Assembly (NCBI GenBank): GCA_017470245.1
Contig: JAFUEV010000009.1
Coordinates: forward strand, 1 to 64,000
Length of the DNA: 64,000 nt
Reading direction: 5' to 3'
From: a bacterium
GTDB lineage: Bacteria; Cyanobacteriota; Vampirovibrionia; Gastranaerophilales; Gastranaerophilaceae
The notes beneath the pieces are model-generated. The model was not told the DNA's origin and ran no database searches. It saw nothing but the letters and a program-made list of their open reading frames with translations. The position numbers and the translations under genes are program-made. Below are positions 15,888-25,700 of the stretch, one piece after another (within the stretch, counting starts at the first letter, position 1; each line of letters starts with the position of its first letter).

Positions 15888-17531
15888 ATGCTTTTTTTTA
15901 AAAAAAATTATAAAAGAAATTTATTTATTATCGCTCCGTCAGATAATTTTAATACTGATATACCTTATCTTTCAATGCCAATATTGGCAGGTCAGTTAAA
16001 AGGGGCAGGATATGATGTTATTTGCAGAGATTTTTCTAATGAAATTTTTCATGATTTTAATGATAAAAAGTTTATAGATAAAATTTTAGAAAAGAATATT
16101 GATTTTATAAAAAGAACAAAAAAAAATCAAAATATAAAATTGGAATTAAATTATCAAAAATATAATTATATTATTAACTCTATTGATAAAAAAGAAATCA
16201 ATATAAATTTTAAAAGACAATTATATGATTTTGTCAGATATAGTTATAACTATGGAAAATATAATTTAAATTATGAATCGTTAAAAAACTTATGTTATGA
16301 CGAAAATGCCAATTTTTTTATAACTTATTTTAATGAAAAAATAAAAAAACTGCCGAAAAATGTTAATAAAATATTTTTGTCTATGTATCCCGGATATGAA
16401 ATATATCCGATTTTAACTTTAGCAAGAATGTTAAAAGAACAATATAAAAATGCAAAAATTATTCTTGGCGGATATTGGTTTGTATATATCAAAGAAGAGA
16501 TACAAAAACATCCTGATTTCTTTGACTTGTTTTGTGATTATTTAATTGCAGGGGAAGGAGAAATTTCGATACTGGAACTTATGAAATTTCTTGAAAAAGA
16601 GATTGATATTTCAGAAGTTTCAAATCTTATGTATAGTTCAAGTAACAAGGTAATAATCAATTCAGACAAAATTGATATAGATATTAATAAACTTTATTAT
16701 GCAAATTATGATGATACTGATTTTTCTAAATATAGTCAACATAGTACCGTTACAATGCAATTATCAAGAGGTTGTTATTGGGGTAAATGTAAATTTTGCA
16801 CTTATAGGAATAAAAACAATTTTCAACTTAAAACAATTAGTAATGCAATAAATGAAATAAAATATTATGTTGATAAATACAATGTAAAATATATTAATTT
16901 TGTTGATGATGCAATTCATCCCAATTATTATTACAGGCTATCACAGGAATTATTAAAACAAAATATAAAAATAAAATTTTCTTCTTTTGCTATTTTTGAT
17001 AATGAATTTAATCCTGAAGTGTTAAATAAGTGTGCAGAAGCAGGTTTAGATATAATAACTTGGGGATTGGAAACAAATTCAAAAAAAGTTTTTGATATAG
17101 CAAATAAAAGTGGTTGTTTTGAAAAACGAGCAGAAATAATAAAAAATGCTCATAATGCAGGAATTAAAAATTGTATTAATATAATAGAAAGTCTGCCGGG
17201 TGAGCAGCTCGAAGATTTAATCCAAACAATAAAATTTTTGTATGATAATGTCAACTATATTTATGATTTTTATATACAACCATTCCAGCAAAGAGTCGGG
17301 AGTGAATTTTCGCTAAATCCTCAATTGTATGGTCTTAAAAACATAAATAAAGAAGACTTTTCGTTATATTACAATTTTAAAAATACTAATACTGATATAA
17401 ATAAAAGTAATTCTTTTTTTAGTTTTATGAATAATTATAAATTTTCTGAAGACAGTACATATACAGCACAAGAAGAGCTAAGAATACTCACAAAAGAATA
17501 TTTAAAATTCCAAGCACCGCATTTATTATAA
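15888..17531 (+). CDS. B12-binding-type radical SAM protein
   Basis: The 547-residue protein has an N-terminal Rossmann-like region (LFIIAPSDNF, SMPILAGQLKGAGYDVICRDFS) resembling the cobalamin-binding domain of this class, although the DxHxxG cobalamin motif is not seen. The radical SAM core follows from about residue 290: LSRGCYWGKCKFCTYR, a CX4CX2C cluster motif found in some B12-type members, then YINFVDDAIHP, LDIITWGLETNS and INIIESLPGE. Such enzymes bind 4Fe-4S and SAM. Substrate unknown. It ends six bases inside the convergent gene at 17526-18458. No ribosome site is evident before the ATG. Confidence 0.85.
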   Translation: MLFFKKNYKRNLFIIAPSDNFNTDIPYLSMPILAGQLKGAGYDVICRDFSNEIFHDFNDKKFIDKILEKNIDFIKRTKKNQNIKLELNYQKYNYIINSIDKKEININFKRQLYDFVRYSYNYGKYNLNYESLKNLCYDENANFFITYFNEKIKKLPKNVNKIFLSMYPGYEIYPILTLARMLKEQYKNAKIILGGYWFVYIKEEIQKHPDFFDLFCDYLIAGEGEISILELMKFLEKEIDISEVSNLMYSSSNKVIINSDKIDIDINKLYYANYDDTDFSKYSQHSTVTMQLSRGCYWGKCKFCTYRNKNNFQLKTISNAINEIKYYVDKYNVKYINFVDDAIHPNYYYRLSQELLKQNIKIKFSSFAIFDNEFNPEVLNKCAEAGLDIITWGLETNSKKVFDIANKSGCFEKRAEIIKNAHNAGIKNCINIIESLPGEQLEDLIQTIKFLYDNVNYIYDFYIQPFQQRVGSEFSLNPQLYGLKNINKEDFSLYYNFKNTNTDINKSNSFFSFMNNYKFSEDSTYTAQEELRILTKEYLKFQAPHLL

Positions 17532-18458
17532 GTCTAACTCTTCTACCAATGGCGGAACAATGGTGTTCCAAGCTTTACCGTTTGGATGACCGTCTTGTAC
17601 CTGATAATCTTTATCTTCATTTATTTTAAATTGAACGAGGTCGTATACATTTAAAACGATTATTCCATCGTTTTTTAATTCTTCCCAGTCTTCATCACCA
17701 TAATCATAGTATATGAGTATAACAAATTTTGCGTTTGGAAATTTCTTTTTTACTTCTCTATATGTTTCTTTTATAAATAGTCTTTGTAATTTATATGAAA
17801 CATTGCATTTATATACATAATGACTTTTTATTTTATCGAGTAATAAAGAATATAAAAACGGATTATCGTGAATATATTTTAAATGTTGACCATGGTCAGA
17901 CACTCTGAAATGCGGACTTTTGGGACGGAAATTAAAATACAGTCTGTATCTGTGGTCTCCAATATATGTATAGATGACATATTCTACATCTTTACGATCG
18001 GGAGCAAGTCTTTTTAGCGCATCATTGTTTCTTAGAATATATAACATTTCCAGTAAAGAACCGCCTGATAAACCCAAATTATATACGGTTCTGTTTGTTT
18101 TGCGGGAAAGAACGCTTGAAAATATATTTTCGTACTCTATGTAGTCACCCCAAGTATAAGAACAGCCCAATAAAACAATAGGTTTTTTTGTAGCATCAGC
18201 AACTATAGATGCAGGACGGAAATCGGACAAATTGAAATATTTATATTTGCCATACACATTATTGTTGTTTGTATATTTAAGTTTAAATTGTGCAGGCAGA
18301 GCAACCTTAATAAATTTTTTTAAACTATGGTCAGGGTCATCCTTGTCTGAAATATAGTCATTGTATGTGTATGCAACAAGCGATATGCCTTCTAAAATAA
18401 AGAATAGCACAACTAAAACTAAAATGTTTAATAATAATATTTTTATAAATTTTTTCAA
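17526..18458 (-). CDS. Membrane-anchored SGNH/GDSL-like hydrolase-fold protein
   Basis: The 310-residue protein has one N-terminal membrane segment (about residues 7-30) and a predicted extracytoplasmic domain. Around residue 98, VLLGCSYTWGD matches the block I G-x-S of SGNH hydrolases; YNLGLSGGSLLEML supplies the block II Gly; DGHPNGKAW near residue 292 supplies the Asp-x-His pair. The block III Asn is less clear. Related proteins include acyl esterases and AlgX/AlgJ-like O-acetylation factors acting on surface glycans, which fits the glycosyltransferases nearby. Its 3' end overlaps the radical SAM gene by six bases in convergent orientation. Confidence 0.75.
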   Translation of the reverse strand: MKKFIKILLLNILVLVVLFFILEGISLVAYTYNDYISDKDDPDHSLKKFIKVALPAQFKLKYTNNNNVYGKYKYFNLSDFRPASIVADATKKPIVLLGCSYTWGDYIEYENIFSSVLSRKTNRTVYNLGLSGGSLLEMLYILRNNDALKRLAPDRKDVEYVIYTYIGDHRYRLYFNFRPKSPHFRVSDHGQHLKYIHDNPFLYSLLLDKIKSHYVYKCNVSYKLQRLFIKETYREVKKKFPNAKFVILIYYDYGDEDWEELKNDGIIVLNVYDLVQFKINEDKDYQVQDGHPNGKAWNTIVPPLVEELDL

Positions 18459-18572
18459 TTAAAAAACTCTTTATATTTTATAAAGTACAATATCAATAGT
18501 ATCTAAAGATTATTTTAGTGTCAATAAATAAAATTACGACAAGTATTTATATTGTATGATTTTAATTAATTT

Positions 18573-18992
18573 TTATTTGTAAGTTCCGATTTTCCTGCCA
18601 TACCTGTCATATTCAACCGTTTTGCCTGATGAATCCGTTTTAAAAGAGCCTGTTTTTCTTCCGTATTTGTCGTAAGCTGTTGTTGTTCCGTTAGAATTGT
18701 GTTTAAAAGACCCCGTTTTGGTACCGTATTTATCGTATTGAGTTGTTGTGTTTCCGCTTGTTTTATAACTTCCTGTTTTTTTACCATATCTGTCGTAACT
18801 TGTAGTTATATTAGAGTTTGTACGATAATAGCCTGTCTTTTTGCCGTATCGGTCATAGCTAGTTGTTTTATTGTTATTAGTCTTGTAACTTCCTGTTTTC
18901 TTTCCGTATTTATCATAGGAATTAATGTCAGAGGCCCAAATAACTCCGCCGAAAAACATAACTAATATGGTTAAAATAAAAAACTTTCTCAT
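18573..18992 (-). CDS. Exported protein built from six YDKYGKKTGSYK repeats
   Basis: After a signal peptide (residues 1-20, ending IWASD) nearly the whole 139-residue protein consists of tandem repeats of 20-21 residues with consensus YD[KR]YG[KR]KTGS[YF]KTxxxxTT. There are five full copies and a sixth partial one (YDRYGRKIGTYK). The pattern recalls YD/RHS-type beta repeats and short exported proteins with similar units. It probably folds as a small repetitive beta sheet outside the cytoplasm. Function unknown. The ribosome site is AAGGA. The frames on both strands across this region are repeat shadows. Confidence 0.8.
   Translation of the reverse strand: MRKFFILTILVMFFGGVIWASDINSYDKYGKKTGSYKTNNNKTTSYDRYGKKTGYYRTNSNITTSYDRYGKKTGSYKTSGNTTTQYDKYGTKTGSFKHNSNGTTTAYDKYGRKTGSFKTDSSGKTVEYDRYGRKIGTYK
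18576..18917 (-). repeat. Tandem 60-63-bp coding repeats
   Basis: Six imperfect units encode the YDKYGKKTGSYK repeats of the exported protein. Units 1-3 are 60 bp, units 4-5 are 63 bp and the last is partial. Such an array can gain or lose units by slippage or recombination. Confidence 0.8.
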
Positions 18993-19028
18993 AGTAATCC
19001 TTTATTCATAAAATAAAATAACAAAAGT

Positions 19029-19205
19029 CTATTTTTCTCCGTTAATTTCTTCATCAGAAAGATATTCATATTCCATAAGCTTTTCTTTACGGATTTCTTT
19101 ATTTTGAAGATTTTCCAACTCATCGCCAAACTCTTCCAAATTGCCAAGCTCTTGTTTGTATTTCTTATCGTTACCACCATTTAAAAAGAAATCTAATAAA
19201 CCCAT
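19029..19205 (-). CDS. Small acidic cytoplasmic protein, 58 residues
   Basis: Read directly from the sequence: ATG at 19205, TAG at 19029-19031. A good AAGGAA ribosome site lies seven bases upstream. The protein starts MGLLDFFLNGGNDKKYKQEL and continues as a charged, probably helical, coiled-coil-like stretch (LEEFGDELENLQNKEIRKEKL). The first residues MGLLDFF form a short amphipathic helix common in small membrane-associated proteins. It lies 36 bases upstream of the YDKYG repeat gene and may share its transcript. A longer frame in another phase (18989-19180) has no ribosome site and is rejected. Confidence 0.7.
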   Translation of the reverse strand: MGLLDFFLNGGNDKKYKQELGNLEEFGDELENLQNKEIRKEKLMEYEYLSDEEINGEK

Positions 19206-19348
19206 AATTTGTTCCTTTTATTTTAATATATTTTTATTATACAATATATTTGTGGCAAATAAGGTCATATTTTTATACTTCTTATTAAATCTATTTGGGG
19301 AACGTAAACTTTAGTTAGCATATAAAATAGAATTTAAAATCAACTCTG

Positions 19349-19357
19349 TGTTATAAT
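19349..19357 (+). promoter_or_regulatory. Extended -10 promoter before the 19411 gene
   Basis: TGTTATAAT matches TGnTATAAT and lies 54 bases before the ATG at 19411. No clear -35 box is present, as expected for extended -10 promoters. Confidence 0.5.
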
Positions 19358-19410
19358 GATATCAAGTACTTTAGGGTTATGGTTATTATTCAACGCAAAT
19401 GGAGTTTTAG

Positions 19411-21390
19411 ATGAAAAAATTTTTTATAATAATTATGCTTTCATTTCTATCAATGAAGGTGTTTGCTTCGGAAGTTATTAACACAAGTATTGATATTACC
19501 GGCAGATGGGCGGAACAAACTTCTGAACGTGTAGTTATGGATATATATCCTGCTAAACAAGATAATATGTATAAAGTTTTTATCACTTGGAGAGAGGATA
19601 ACCTTGCACAAAAAGATATCTACAGGTTTAATGCAAATGTTAGCAATCCCACTACATTGAAATATCTTGGCGGTGAACATATTATTCGTTCTTTTGATTT
19701 GAATAATAAAGATGAAGATAAAAATGATTATGCTAAAAAAGAAGGTGCCTTTTTAATACAAAAAGATAAACTTGTATGGAAAGAATACAACGATAATTCT
19801 GAAGATACTGTATTTATAAGAGCAAATGATGATTTGACGAAAGATACAACCGTCAAAAGCAAACTCTTTTCTATTACTTTACCTGAAGAATTAAAGGGCT
19901 TTTATGATGTTGAAACAGAAAAAGATAAAATATCCGTTTATCATAAAGACTCAAAAGCAAAAGGATTTGGAGGATTTGCATTTGGAATAAAAGCATATAG
20001 AAATCCTGCCGACCACGCTGTTCTTCCGGGTAGTAAAAAATTAGGCGAATTGACAGATAAAAAAGGAAATTTATACGATATAGTACTTAAATATCCTACT
20101 GATGTTCAATATGATTATACAAAAAGTTCTAAAGCTCCTAAATCTTTTCAACTTCTTTATGATATAGGGGAAGTGGTTAATATAAAAGGAATTAACGGTT
20201 CAACGTATTATAAAAATCAAGGGGTAAAGGGTGAATATTTATATAAGGATATATTGAAAAAACATATAATTGCTATAAAAGAAAAATGGGATTCTACAAA
20301 GCTCGAAAATAATAATATGAGTTATATGTATAATGTTATTTCTAAAACAAACAAGAACCCTTTAAATAAAATAGGGTATGCATATTATGATATGAATGCC
20401 GATGGTATAGATGAACTTGTTATCGGAGAAATAAGTCCTCTTCACAATGATGTAATTTATGATATATACACAATGGTAGACAGAAAACCACAACATGTAG
20501 TAAGTGGCGGAACCAGAAACAGTTATTCCGTTTGTGATATTAGTTTTGTTTGTAATAAATATTCGGCAGGAGCTATGGAAAGTGGTGTAAGAGTGTATAA
20601 TTTAGTTGAAAATTCAACGGAATTATATCCTCAGGTCAGTTTTAAATATGACGGATATGAAAATCCTAAAAATCCGTATTTTATTTCTTATTCTGATGAA
20701 AAATGGGAAAATGTATCTAAAAAAGTATATGATGAAAGGAAACAAATTTTTGACTCTTATATAGGTTTTAATTATAAACCATTAAGTGGATTTGAGAAAA
20801 AATCACCTTTCCAAGACAGATATAATCCCCAAAAGGATTATTTTGATTATTCTGTTGTATTAAGTGCGTATCCCAAAAATTACTACTATACAACAGTAAA
20901 AATAAATAAATCGAAAGAGAGAATTTTGATAATTACTGATAAAATATCAAAGGATAAAACTTCTAACTATGGAGTGTTTTATTATTTTGATAAAAACGGT
21001 TTTGTTTATCCTCTTGAGCTAATAGAAAGCAACACGCCTTTATCTTTATCGAAAAATTATTTTTATTATAAAGAAGGAAATACAAATAAAAAATTCTATA
21101 TGTCTGATAAAAAACCGGAAATTATTAAATATACAATACCTTCAATAAAAGAAAATATTAGCAATATAAAATTTGAAACAATTGAAAGTGCAGATAAATT
21201 TGCAGGAGATTTTGGTTCTCCTGCAGGTGATGATATCAAAAAAATATCAATGGAAGGGTTCTATTTTGAATATCATAAACCTCAATATAAAAGAAAATAT
21301 ATAAAAAGTCTTATGAACGATTGTATTAAAGATGGTGTAAAAACACAGGTTCAAATGTATTGCTGCGTTGTAAAAAAATTACATCCGTAA
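19411..21390 (+). CDS. Large exported protein of unknown function
   Basis: The 659-residue protein begins with a signal peptide (KKFFIIIMLSFLSMKVFASE). The mature part is mixed, probably beta-rich, with no membrane segments. A segment near residue 330, YYDMNADGIDELVIGE, is a calcium-loop-like DxNxDGxxEL motif seen in FG-GAP/EF-hand-like exported proteins. The final 25 residues contain three Cys (NDCIKD, YCCVV). A GGAG site lies six bases before the start. I do not recognise a family. A role in the envelope or outside the cell is all that can be inferred. Confidence 0.8.
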   Translation: MKKFFIIIMLSFLSMKVFASEVINTSIDITGRWAEQTSERVVMDIYPAKQDNMYKVFITWREDNLAQKDIYRFNANVSNPTTLKYLGGEHIIRSFDLNNKDEDKNDYAKKEGAFLIQKDKLVWKEYNDNSEDTVFIRANDDLTKDTTVKSKLFSITLPEELKGFYDVETEKDKISVYHKDSKAKGFGGFAFGIKAYRNPADHAVLPGSKKLGELTDKKGNLYDIVLKYPTDVQYDYTKSSKAPKSFQLLYDIGEVVNIKGINGSTYYKNQGVKGEYLYKDILKKHIIAIKEKWDSTKLENNNMSYMYNVISKTNKNPLNKIGYAYYDMNADGIDELVIGEISPLHNDVIYDIYTMVDRKPQHVVSGGTRNSYSVCDISFVCNKYSAGAMESGVRVYNLVENSTELYPQVSFKYDGYENPKNPYFISYSDEKWENVSKKVYDERKQIFDSYIGFNYKPLSGFEKKSPFQDRYNPQKDYFDYSVVLSAYPKNYYYTTVKINKSKERILIITDKISKDKTSNYGVFYYFDKNGFVYPLELIESNTPLSLSKNYFYYKEGNTNKKFYMSDKKPEIIKYTIPSIKENISNIKFETIESADKFAGDFGSPAGDDIKKISMEGFYFEYHKPQYKRKYIKSLMNDCIKDGVKTQVQMYCCVVKKLHP

Positions 21391-21401
21391 TAAAATGCTT
21401 T

Positions 21402-21710
21402 TTATTCGGCACAAAATTGTCCTGAACCGTCATTCAGCGGGTCATTTTCCTGCCCGTTTTTATAATATTCTTTTATCATTTCTATTTGCGAAGAAGTACA
21501 AAATATGTTTTGCCCCAAATTCGCATATTTAAAACATATTTTTGTTACTCCGTTTAGTTGCAATGTTCTTGGGAAACAATCCTGGGTGTACACCGGTTCA
21601 ACAATGCCGTCAATTCTTCTTGAATCTTGTAAACCGTTAATAGTCAGGTTTCTATAACCGAAAAATGATAATATAATAATTAATATAATTAATAAACTTT
21701 TAACTTTCAC
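21402..21710 (-). CDS. Hypothetical membrane-anchored or exported small protein
   Basis: The 102-residue frame starts with a GTG at 21710 and one strongly hydrophobic segment (SLLIILIIILSFFGY), followed by an extracytoplasmic-type domain with four Cys (DCFP, KICF, IFCTS, QFCAE) that could form two disulfides. No ribosome site is seen. It is divergent from the dipeptidase gene and convergent with the large exported protein. Unknown family. Confidence 0.6.
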   Translation of the reverse strand: MKVKSLLIILIIILSFFGYRNLTINGLQDSRRIDGIVEPVYTQDCFPRTLQLNGVTKICFKYANLGQNIFCTSSQIEMIKEYYKNGQENDPLNDGSGQFCAE

Positions 21711-21759
21711 AATGATATTATATATTAATAATGTTAGTTTGGTAAAAAAAGGAATTATA

Positions 21760-22437
21760 ATGAAAAAAATAGTATTAACTGTTTTTAGTATTTTGTGTTT
21801 CGTTTCCGGTGCATTTGCATCTCAAATTTCTTATGATAAAAGTGATTTCGCACCCGTATCAACGGTAATTGATGATGCAGCTTACGATATAAGATATTAT
21901 TCATCAAATAATTTTACGGGAAATAAAATTAACGGGTACAAAGCTCCGGTAGCATATATGACAAAAGAAGCATTGCAAGCATTGTCAGTCGCGGCAGCTG
22001 ATTTAAGACAACAAGGTTATAGATTGTTGATATGGGATACATACAGACCTCAGAAAGCTGTTGATAATTTTGTTGAATGGATAAATAATCCTAATGATGA
22101 TGGAGATAAGACGTTTTATCCTGATTTGAAAAAATCTCAATTGTTGGAAGGTCAATATATAATGGCAAAATCTGGACATACAAGAGGTTCAACTATCGAT
22201 TTGACATTAATGAAAAAAGATGGTTCTTTTGTTGATATGGGTGGAACATTCGATTTGTTCAGCGAAATATCTCATCCTGATTACAAGAAACTAACGAAAG
22301 AACAAAAGAAAAATAGAAAAATATTGCATGATGCAATGATAAAAGCAGGTTTTAATGGAATAGATTCCGAATGGTGGCATTTTACTTTAAAAAATGAACC
22401 TTACCCTGATACTTATTTTGATTTTAATATTGAATAA
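21760..22437 (+). CDS. D-alanyl-D-alanine dipeptidase (VanX/DdpX-like, peptidase M15)
   Basis: The frame opens at 21712, but AAAAAAAGGA nine bases before ATG 21760 and the signal peptide beginning there (KKIVLTVFSILCFVSGAFAS) fix the start; 225 residues result. M15D motifs are complete: WDTYRPQKAVDNF with the substrate-binding Arg, SGHTRGSTIDLTL (SxHxxGxxxD zinc ligands) and EWWHFTL (catalytic Glu and last His ligand). The family cleaves D-Ala-D-Ala. With an export signal it most likely recycles or trims peptidoglycan-derived dipeptide in the periplasm rather than giving VanX-type vancomycin resistance, and no vanH/vanA partners are nearby. Confidence 0.92.
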   Translation: MKKIVLTVFSILCFVSGAFASQISYDKSDFAPVSTVIDDAAYDIRYYSSNNFTGNKINGYKAPVAYMTKEALQALSVAAADLRQQGYRLLIWDTYRPQKAVDNFVEWINNPNDDGDKTFYPDLKKSQLLEGQYIMAKSGHTRGSTIDLTLMKKDGSFVDMGGTFDLFSEISHPDYKKLTKEQKKNRKILHDAMIKAGFNGIDSEWWHFTLKNEPYPDTYFDFNIE

Positions 22438-22517
22438 TTGCTGAAACAAAACGGTGCTGTTTGAACAATGATAAGCTGTAGTACCGAATTATTTGGATAA
22501 AAAAGCATATTTTCATA

Positions 22518-22551
22518 AAATGCAAGTTAGTAAAATATAACTTGCATTTTT
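22518..22551 (+). terminator. Terminator after the dipeptidase gene
   Basis: A perfect 12-base stem, AAATGCAAGTTA (22518-22529) with TAACTTGCATTT (22538-22549), and an 8-base loop. The T-run is short (TTTTT with the stem end). The remaining 150 bases before 22701 are AT-rich and presumably carry the promoter of the next gene, but no clear box stands out. Confidence 0.75.
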
Positions 22552-22700
22552 GTTGCTTTATATTAATCTTTAAAGTTTTGTAAATACTATATATAAAATA
22601 TATCAAAAATATATAAAACTGGGTTTTATTATTATAAGAGTAGTATATAAACTTTTTTAAATTCGGGTAAATTAATAATAAAAAAAATAGGTGTTCTGAG

Positions 22701-25700
22701 ATGGAAAATTCCGATATTAATCAACATTATTTAAAACAAATACCTGTAAATGCGAATATAGCAATTCCCCCAATTGACGGTTTCAAGCAATATAATCAGG
22801 ATAACAGCCATCTTCTTAATGATATAGGTAAAGACTTTTTTCTTGGTGATTACAATACCGAAGAATGGGAAGAAATAACTCCTCAAACAGAACACAAAGT
22901 AGCGTTCTTAGGAGAACAGTATCTGTTTAAAACCGAAGACGGAACAATAATAAAAACTGAAAAAGATGATAATGTAAGAGTTAAAATAAATAAAAATACA
23001 GGCGAAATTGCAATAATTGGTGCCAGAAATGCACAGGTAAATATAGAGGGTGATACAAAAGTAACTGTTGTTGAGTCTACAGTTAATACAATAGTAAACA
23101 AAACAGGAAATGCAATTATCAGTGTGAGAGGGGCTCACTCAAACGTAAAGAAAATCGTTGGCGGTGACGGAAATCAAACCGTTAATGTTAAAGATGGTGC
23201 ACTTGTTGAAAAAATAAAGACAAAAGGCGGAGATGATGTTATAAATGTAGAAACAGGTGCTGTTGTCGGTAAAGTTAATACTGGTGACGGAAATGACACA
23301 ATTAATGTTACTGATTCAAATGTAAAAAATAACATTAAAACCGGTAGTGGTGATGATAATATTAATATTACGAAATCTTCCGTAAATAAAAAAATTATAA
23401 CAGGTGATGGTGCTGATAATATTGAAATTAAGGATTCATCTGTAGCCGGAAATATTAAATCAGGTGCCGGTGATGATAATGTAAATGTTGAAGGTGCAAC
23501 TATTTCCGGTAAATTAAAAGCCGGAGAAGGCAATGACAATATTAACATTAATGCTTCTAAAGTAGATTCAACAGTTAAAACAGGTTCAGGTGATGATACT
23601 GTTGTAATAAAAGATACTACCGTTTCTTCAAAGGGAAAAATAAAAGTTGAAGACGGTGATGATAAATTAAATATTGATAATTCTCAAGTAAACGGAAAGG
23701 TAAAAGTATCTTCGTCTACTTCTGATGTAAATGTAAAAGACAGTATTATTAATAAATTAGACACTGATTCTCGTGTAGAAAGTACAGATAGTGCAATAGG
23801 TGAACTAAAAGGAGAAGGAAACGTATCAAGACATATTACAAGTATTGACACAAATGACGGAGAATTTAAAGGATTTGAAAAAATTACAGAAGTAACAGAT
23901 AACAATGATAGCCTTATTTATACATTGCCTGACGGAACAACAATAGAAACAGATAAATCTGGCGGTGAAATATATGTAAATGCTGATACAGGTGCAATAG
24001 TTTTAAACGGAATTAATAATGCCAAAATAAATTCTAATTCTTCAGCTAAAATAACTGCTATTAACAGTAATATTCTTAATCAAAATGATTTAGCAGGAGA
24101 GGTAGAATATAGAAACTCAATTGTAAAAGATATAAAAACAAATAATGAAGATAATGTAACTATTACAGGAAACAGAAGTAATATAAAAGAAATTAAATCA
24201 ACCGGCGGTAATGTTAATTTAAACATAACGAACAATGCAAATGTTGGTAAAGTAACCGCAAAAGGTGATGATACAATAAATGTCCAAATGGATAGCGGAA
24301 GTCTTGATAAAATACATGCTAAAGACAATGTTTCGGTAAATATATCAGCAAAAAGTGAAAAAACTAATATAGATATAAATAAAATAATAACTAAAAACGG
24401 TTTTATTAATGCTGATTTTAAAGGTGCAAACGTTAATAAAATTAAGGCTTCAAACGGTAATTTGAATTTACGTGCAACAAGCGGAAGCTATGGAATTATA
24501 ATAAATTCATCAAAAAATGGTACTTCAAATATAAATTTGGAAAATTCAACTTCAAAGAAGATTAATACAAAAAATTCTTCTAATATAAATATTTCAGGTG
24601 GAAATATAAATAGTATTAAGACAGGAAAAGCTGACGATACAATTACACTTTCCAATACAACTGTTAAAAAAGTAAATGCAGGGAAAGGTTCGGATGCTAT
24701 AGAAGTAAATAATAGCGTAGTTTCCAAAAAAATAACTGCTAATGATGATGAAAATAAAATTGTAATCAATAATTCAACGGTGAAAGCAGTAAAAAGTAAC
24801 GGTGAAACAGCAATAGATAATTCGCAAATTAAAACAGCTGATATAAACGGGGATATTGCAATAGAATCATCTGAAATAAACAAATTAAAATCAACGGAAA
24901 AAGATAATAATATTTCTGTTACTGATTCAATTATTAACAGACTAAATTCAATCGATGATGACAATGTGTATATAAATAATTTTGGTGAAACTACTTCTTA
25001 TAATGATACAGAAACCGCAAAAAACAATAAAGCTGCTACTGTAATAACTGAATTGAACGAAAAAGAAAATGAAGAGTTATTTGTATTATTAAACTCACTT
25101 GCCGGTAATGAAATTTCTTCATTAATTGCTCAAAACGGTAATAAACTTTCTAAAGAAGAAATTATTAATTTTGTAATGCAAAATCCAAACGAAAATATTT
25201 CAAAAATCAAAACAATGATGTTGAAAGAAATGGAAGGTGCATTAACAACATTAAAAGAAAATAATAATGATACAAATAAAACCAAAGGAATCTATGGTCA
25301 TTTTACTTCTGACAATAAAAAAGAAATAGAAGTTAAGACCTCTATATATGAAAAAGCTGTTGCTTCTGACGATTTTAACAGTATCTTAAATGCTTATAAG
25401 TTACTTGTTGGCGAAAAAGCAGATGCGCAAAAATTATCTGAAACAAATGAAGCAATACAATTTTCACAAACTCTTTCTGATGAAAATATCAATATGATTA
25501 TAGATGTGTTGAATATAGTTGCTAATGATTTAGACTATAAAACAACAGAACAAGACGGGATTATAAAATCAGGTATTTCACAAATAAACAATGTCTATGA
25601 TATAGGAACAACACAAAAAGAAGTTGAAGCATATATAAATACTTTTAGAAAAGATGTTGCAGAATTAAAAGAGAAATATAATTCAGGCTTACTTACAAAA

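Noticed and set aside
18566..18965. Frames on both strands across the YDKYG repeats
   Set aside because: Tandem DNA repeats keep all phases open; only the frame with signal peptide and ribosome site is kept.
18989..19180. 63-codon minus-strand frame
   Set aside because: The frame at 19029-19205 on the same strand has a good ribosome site and a sensible protein; this one is its out-of-phase shadow.
21760..22437. Vancomycin resistance gene vanX
   Set aside because: It has an export signal and no vanH, vanA/B or vanRS neighbours; a periplasmic peptidoglycan role is more likely.
22883..24964. Several minus-strand frames antisense to the beta-solenoid repeats
   Set aside because: They are hydrophobic shadows of the repeat codons (Gly-Asp-Asp and Asn-Ile read backwards) with no start signals.
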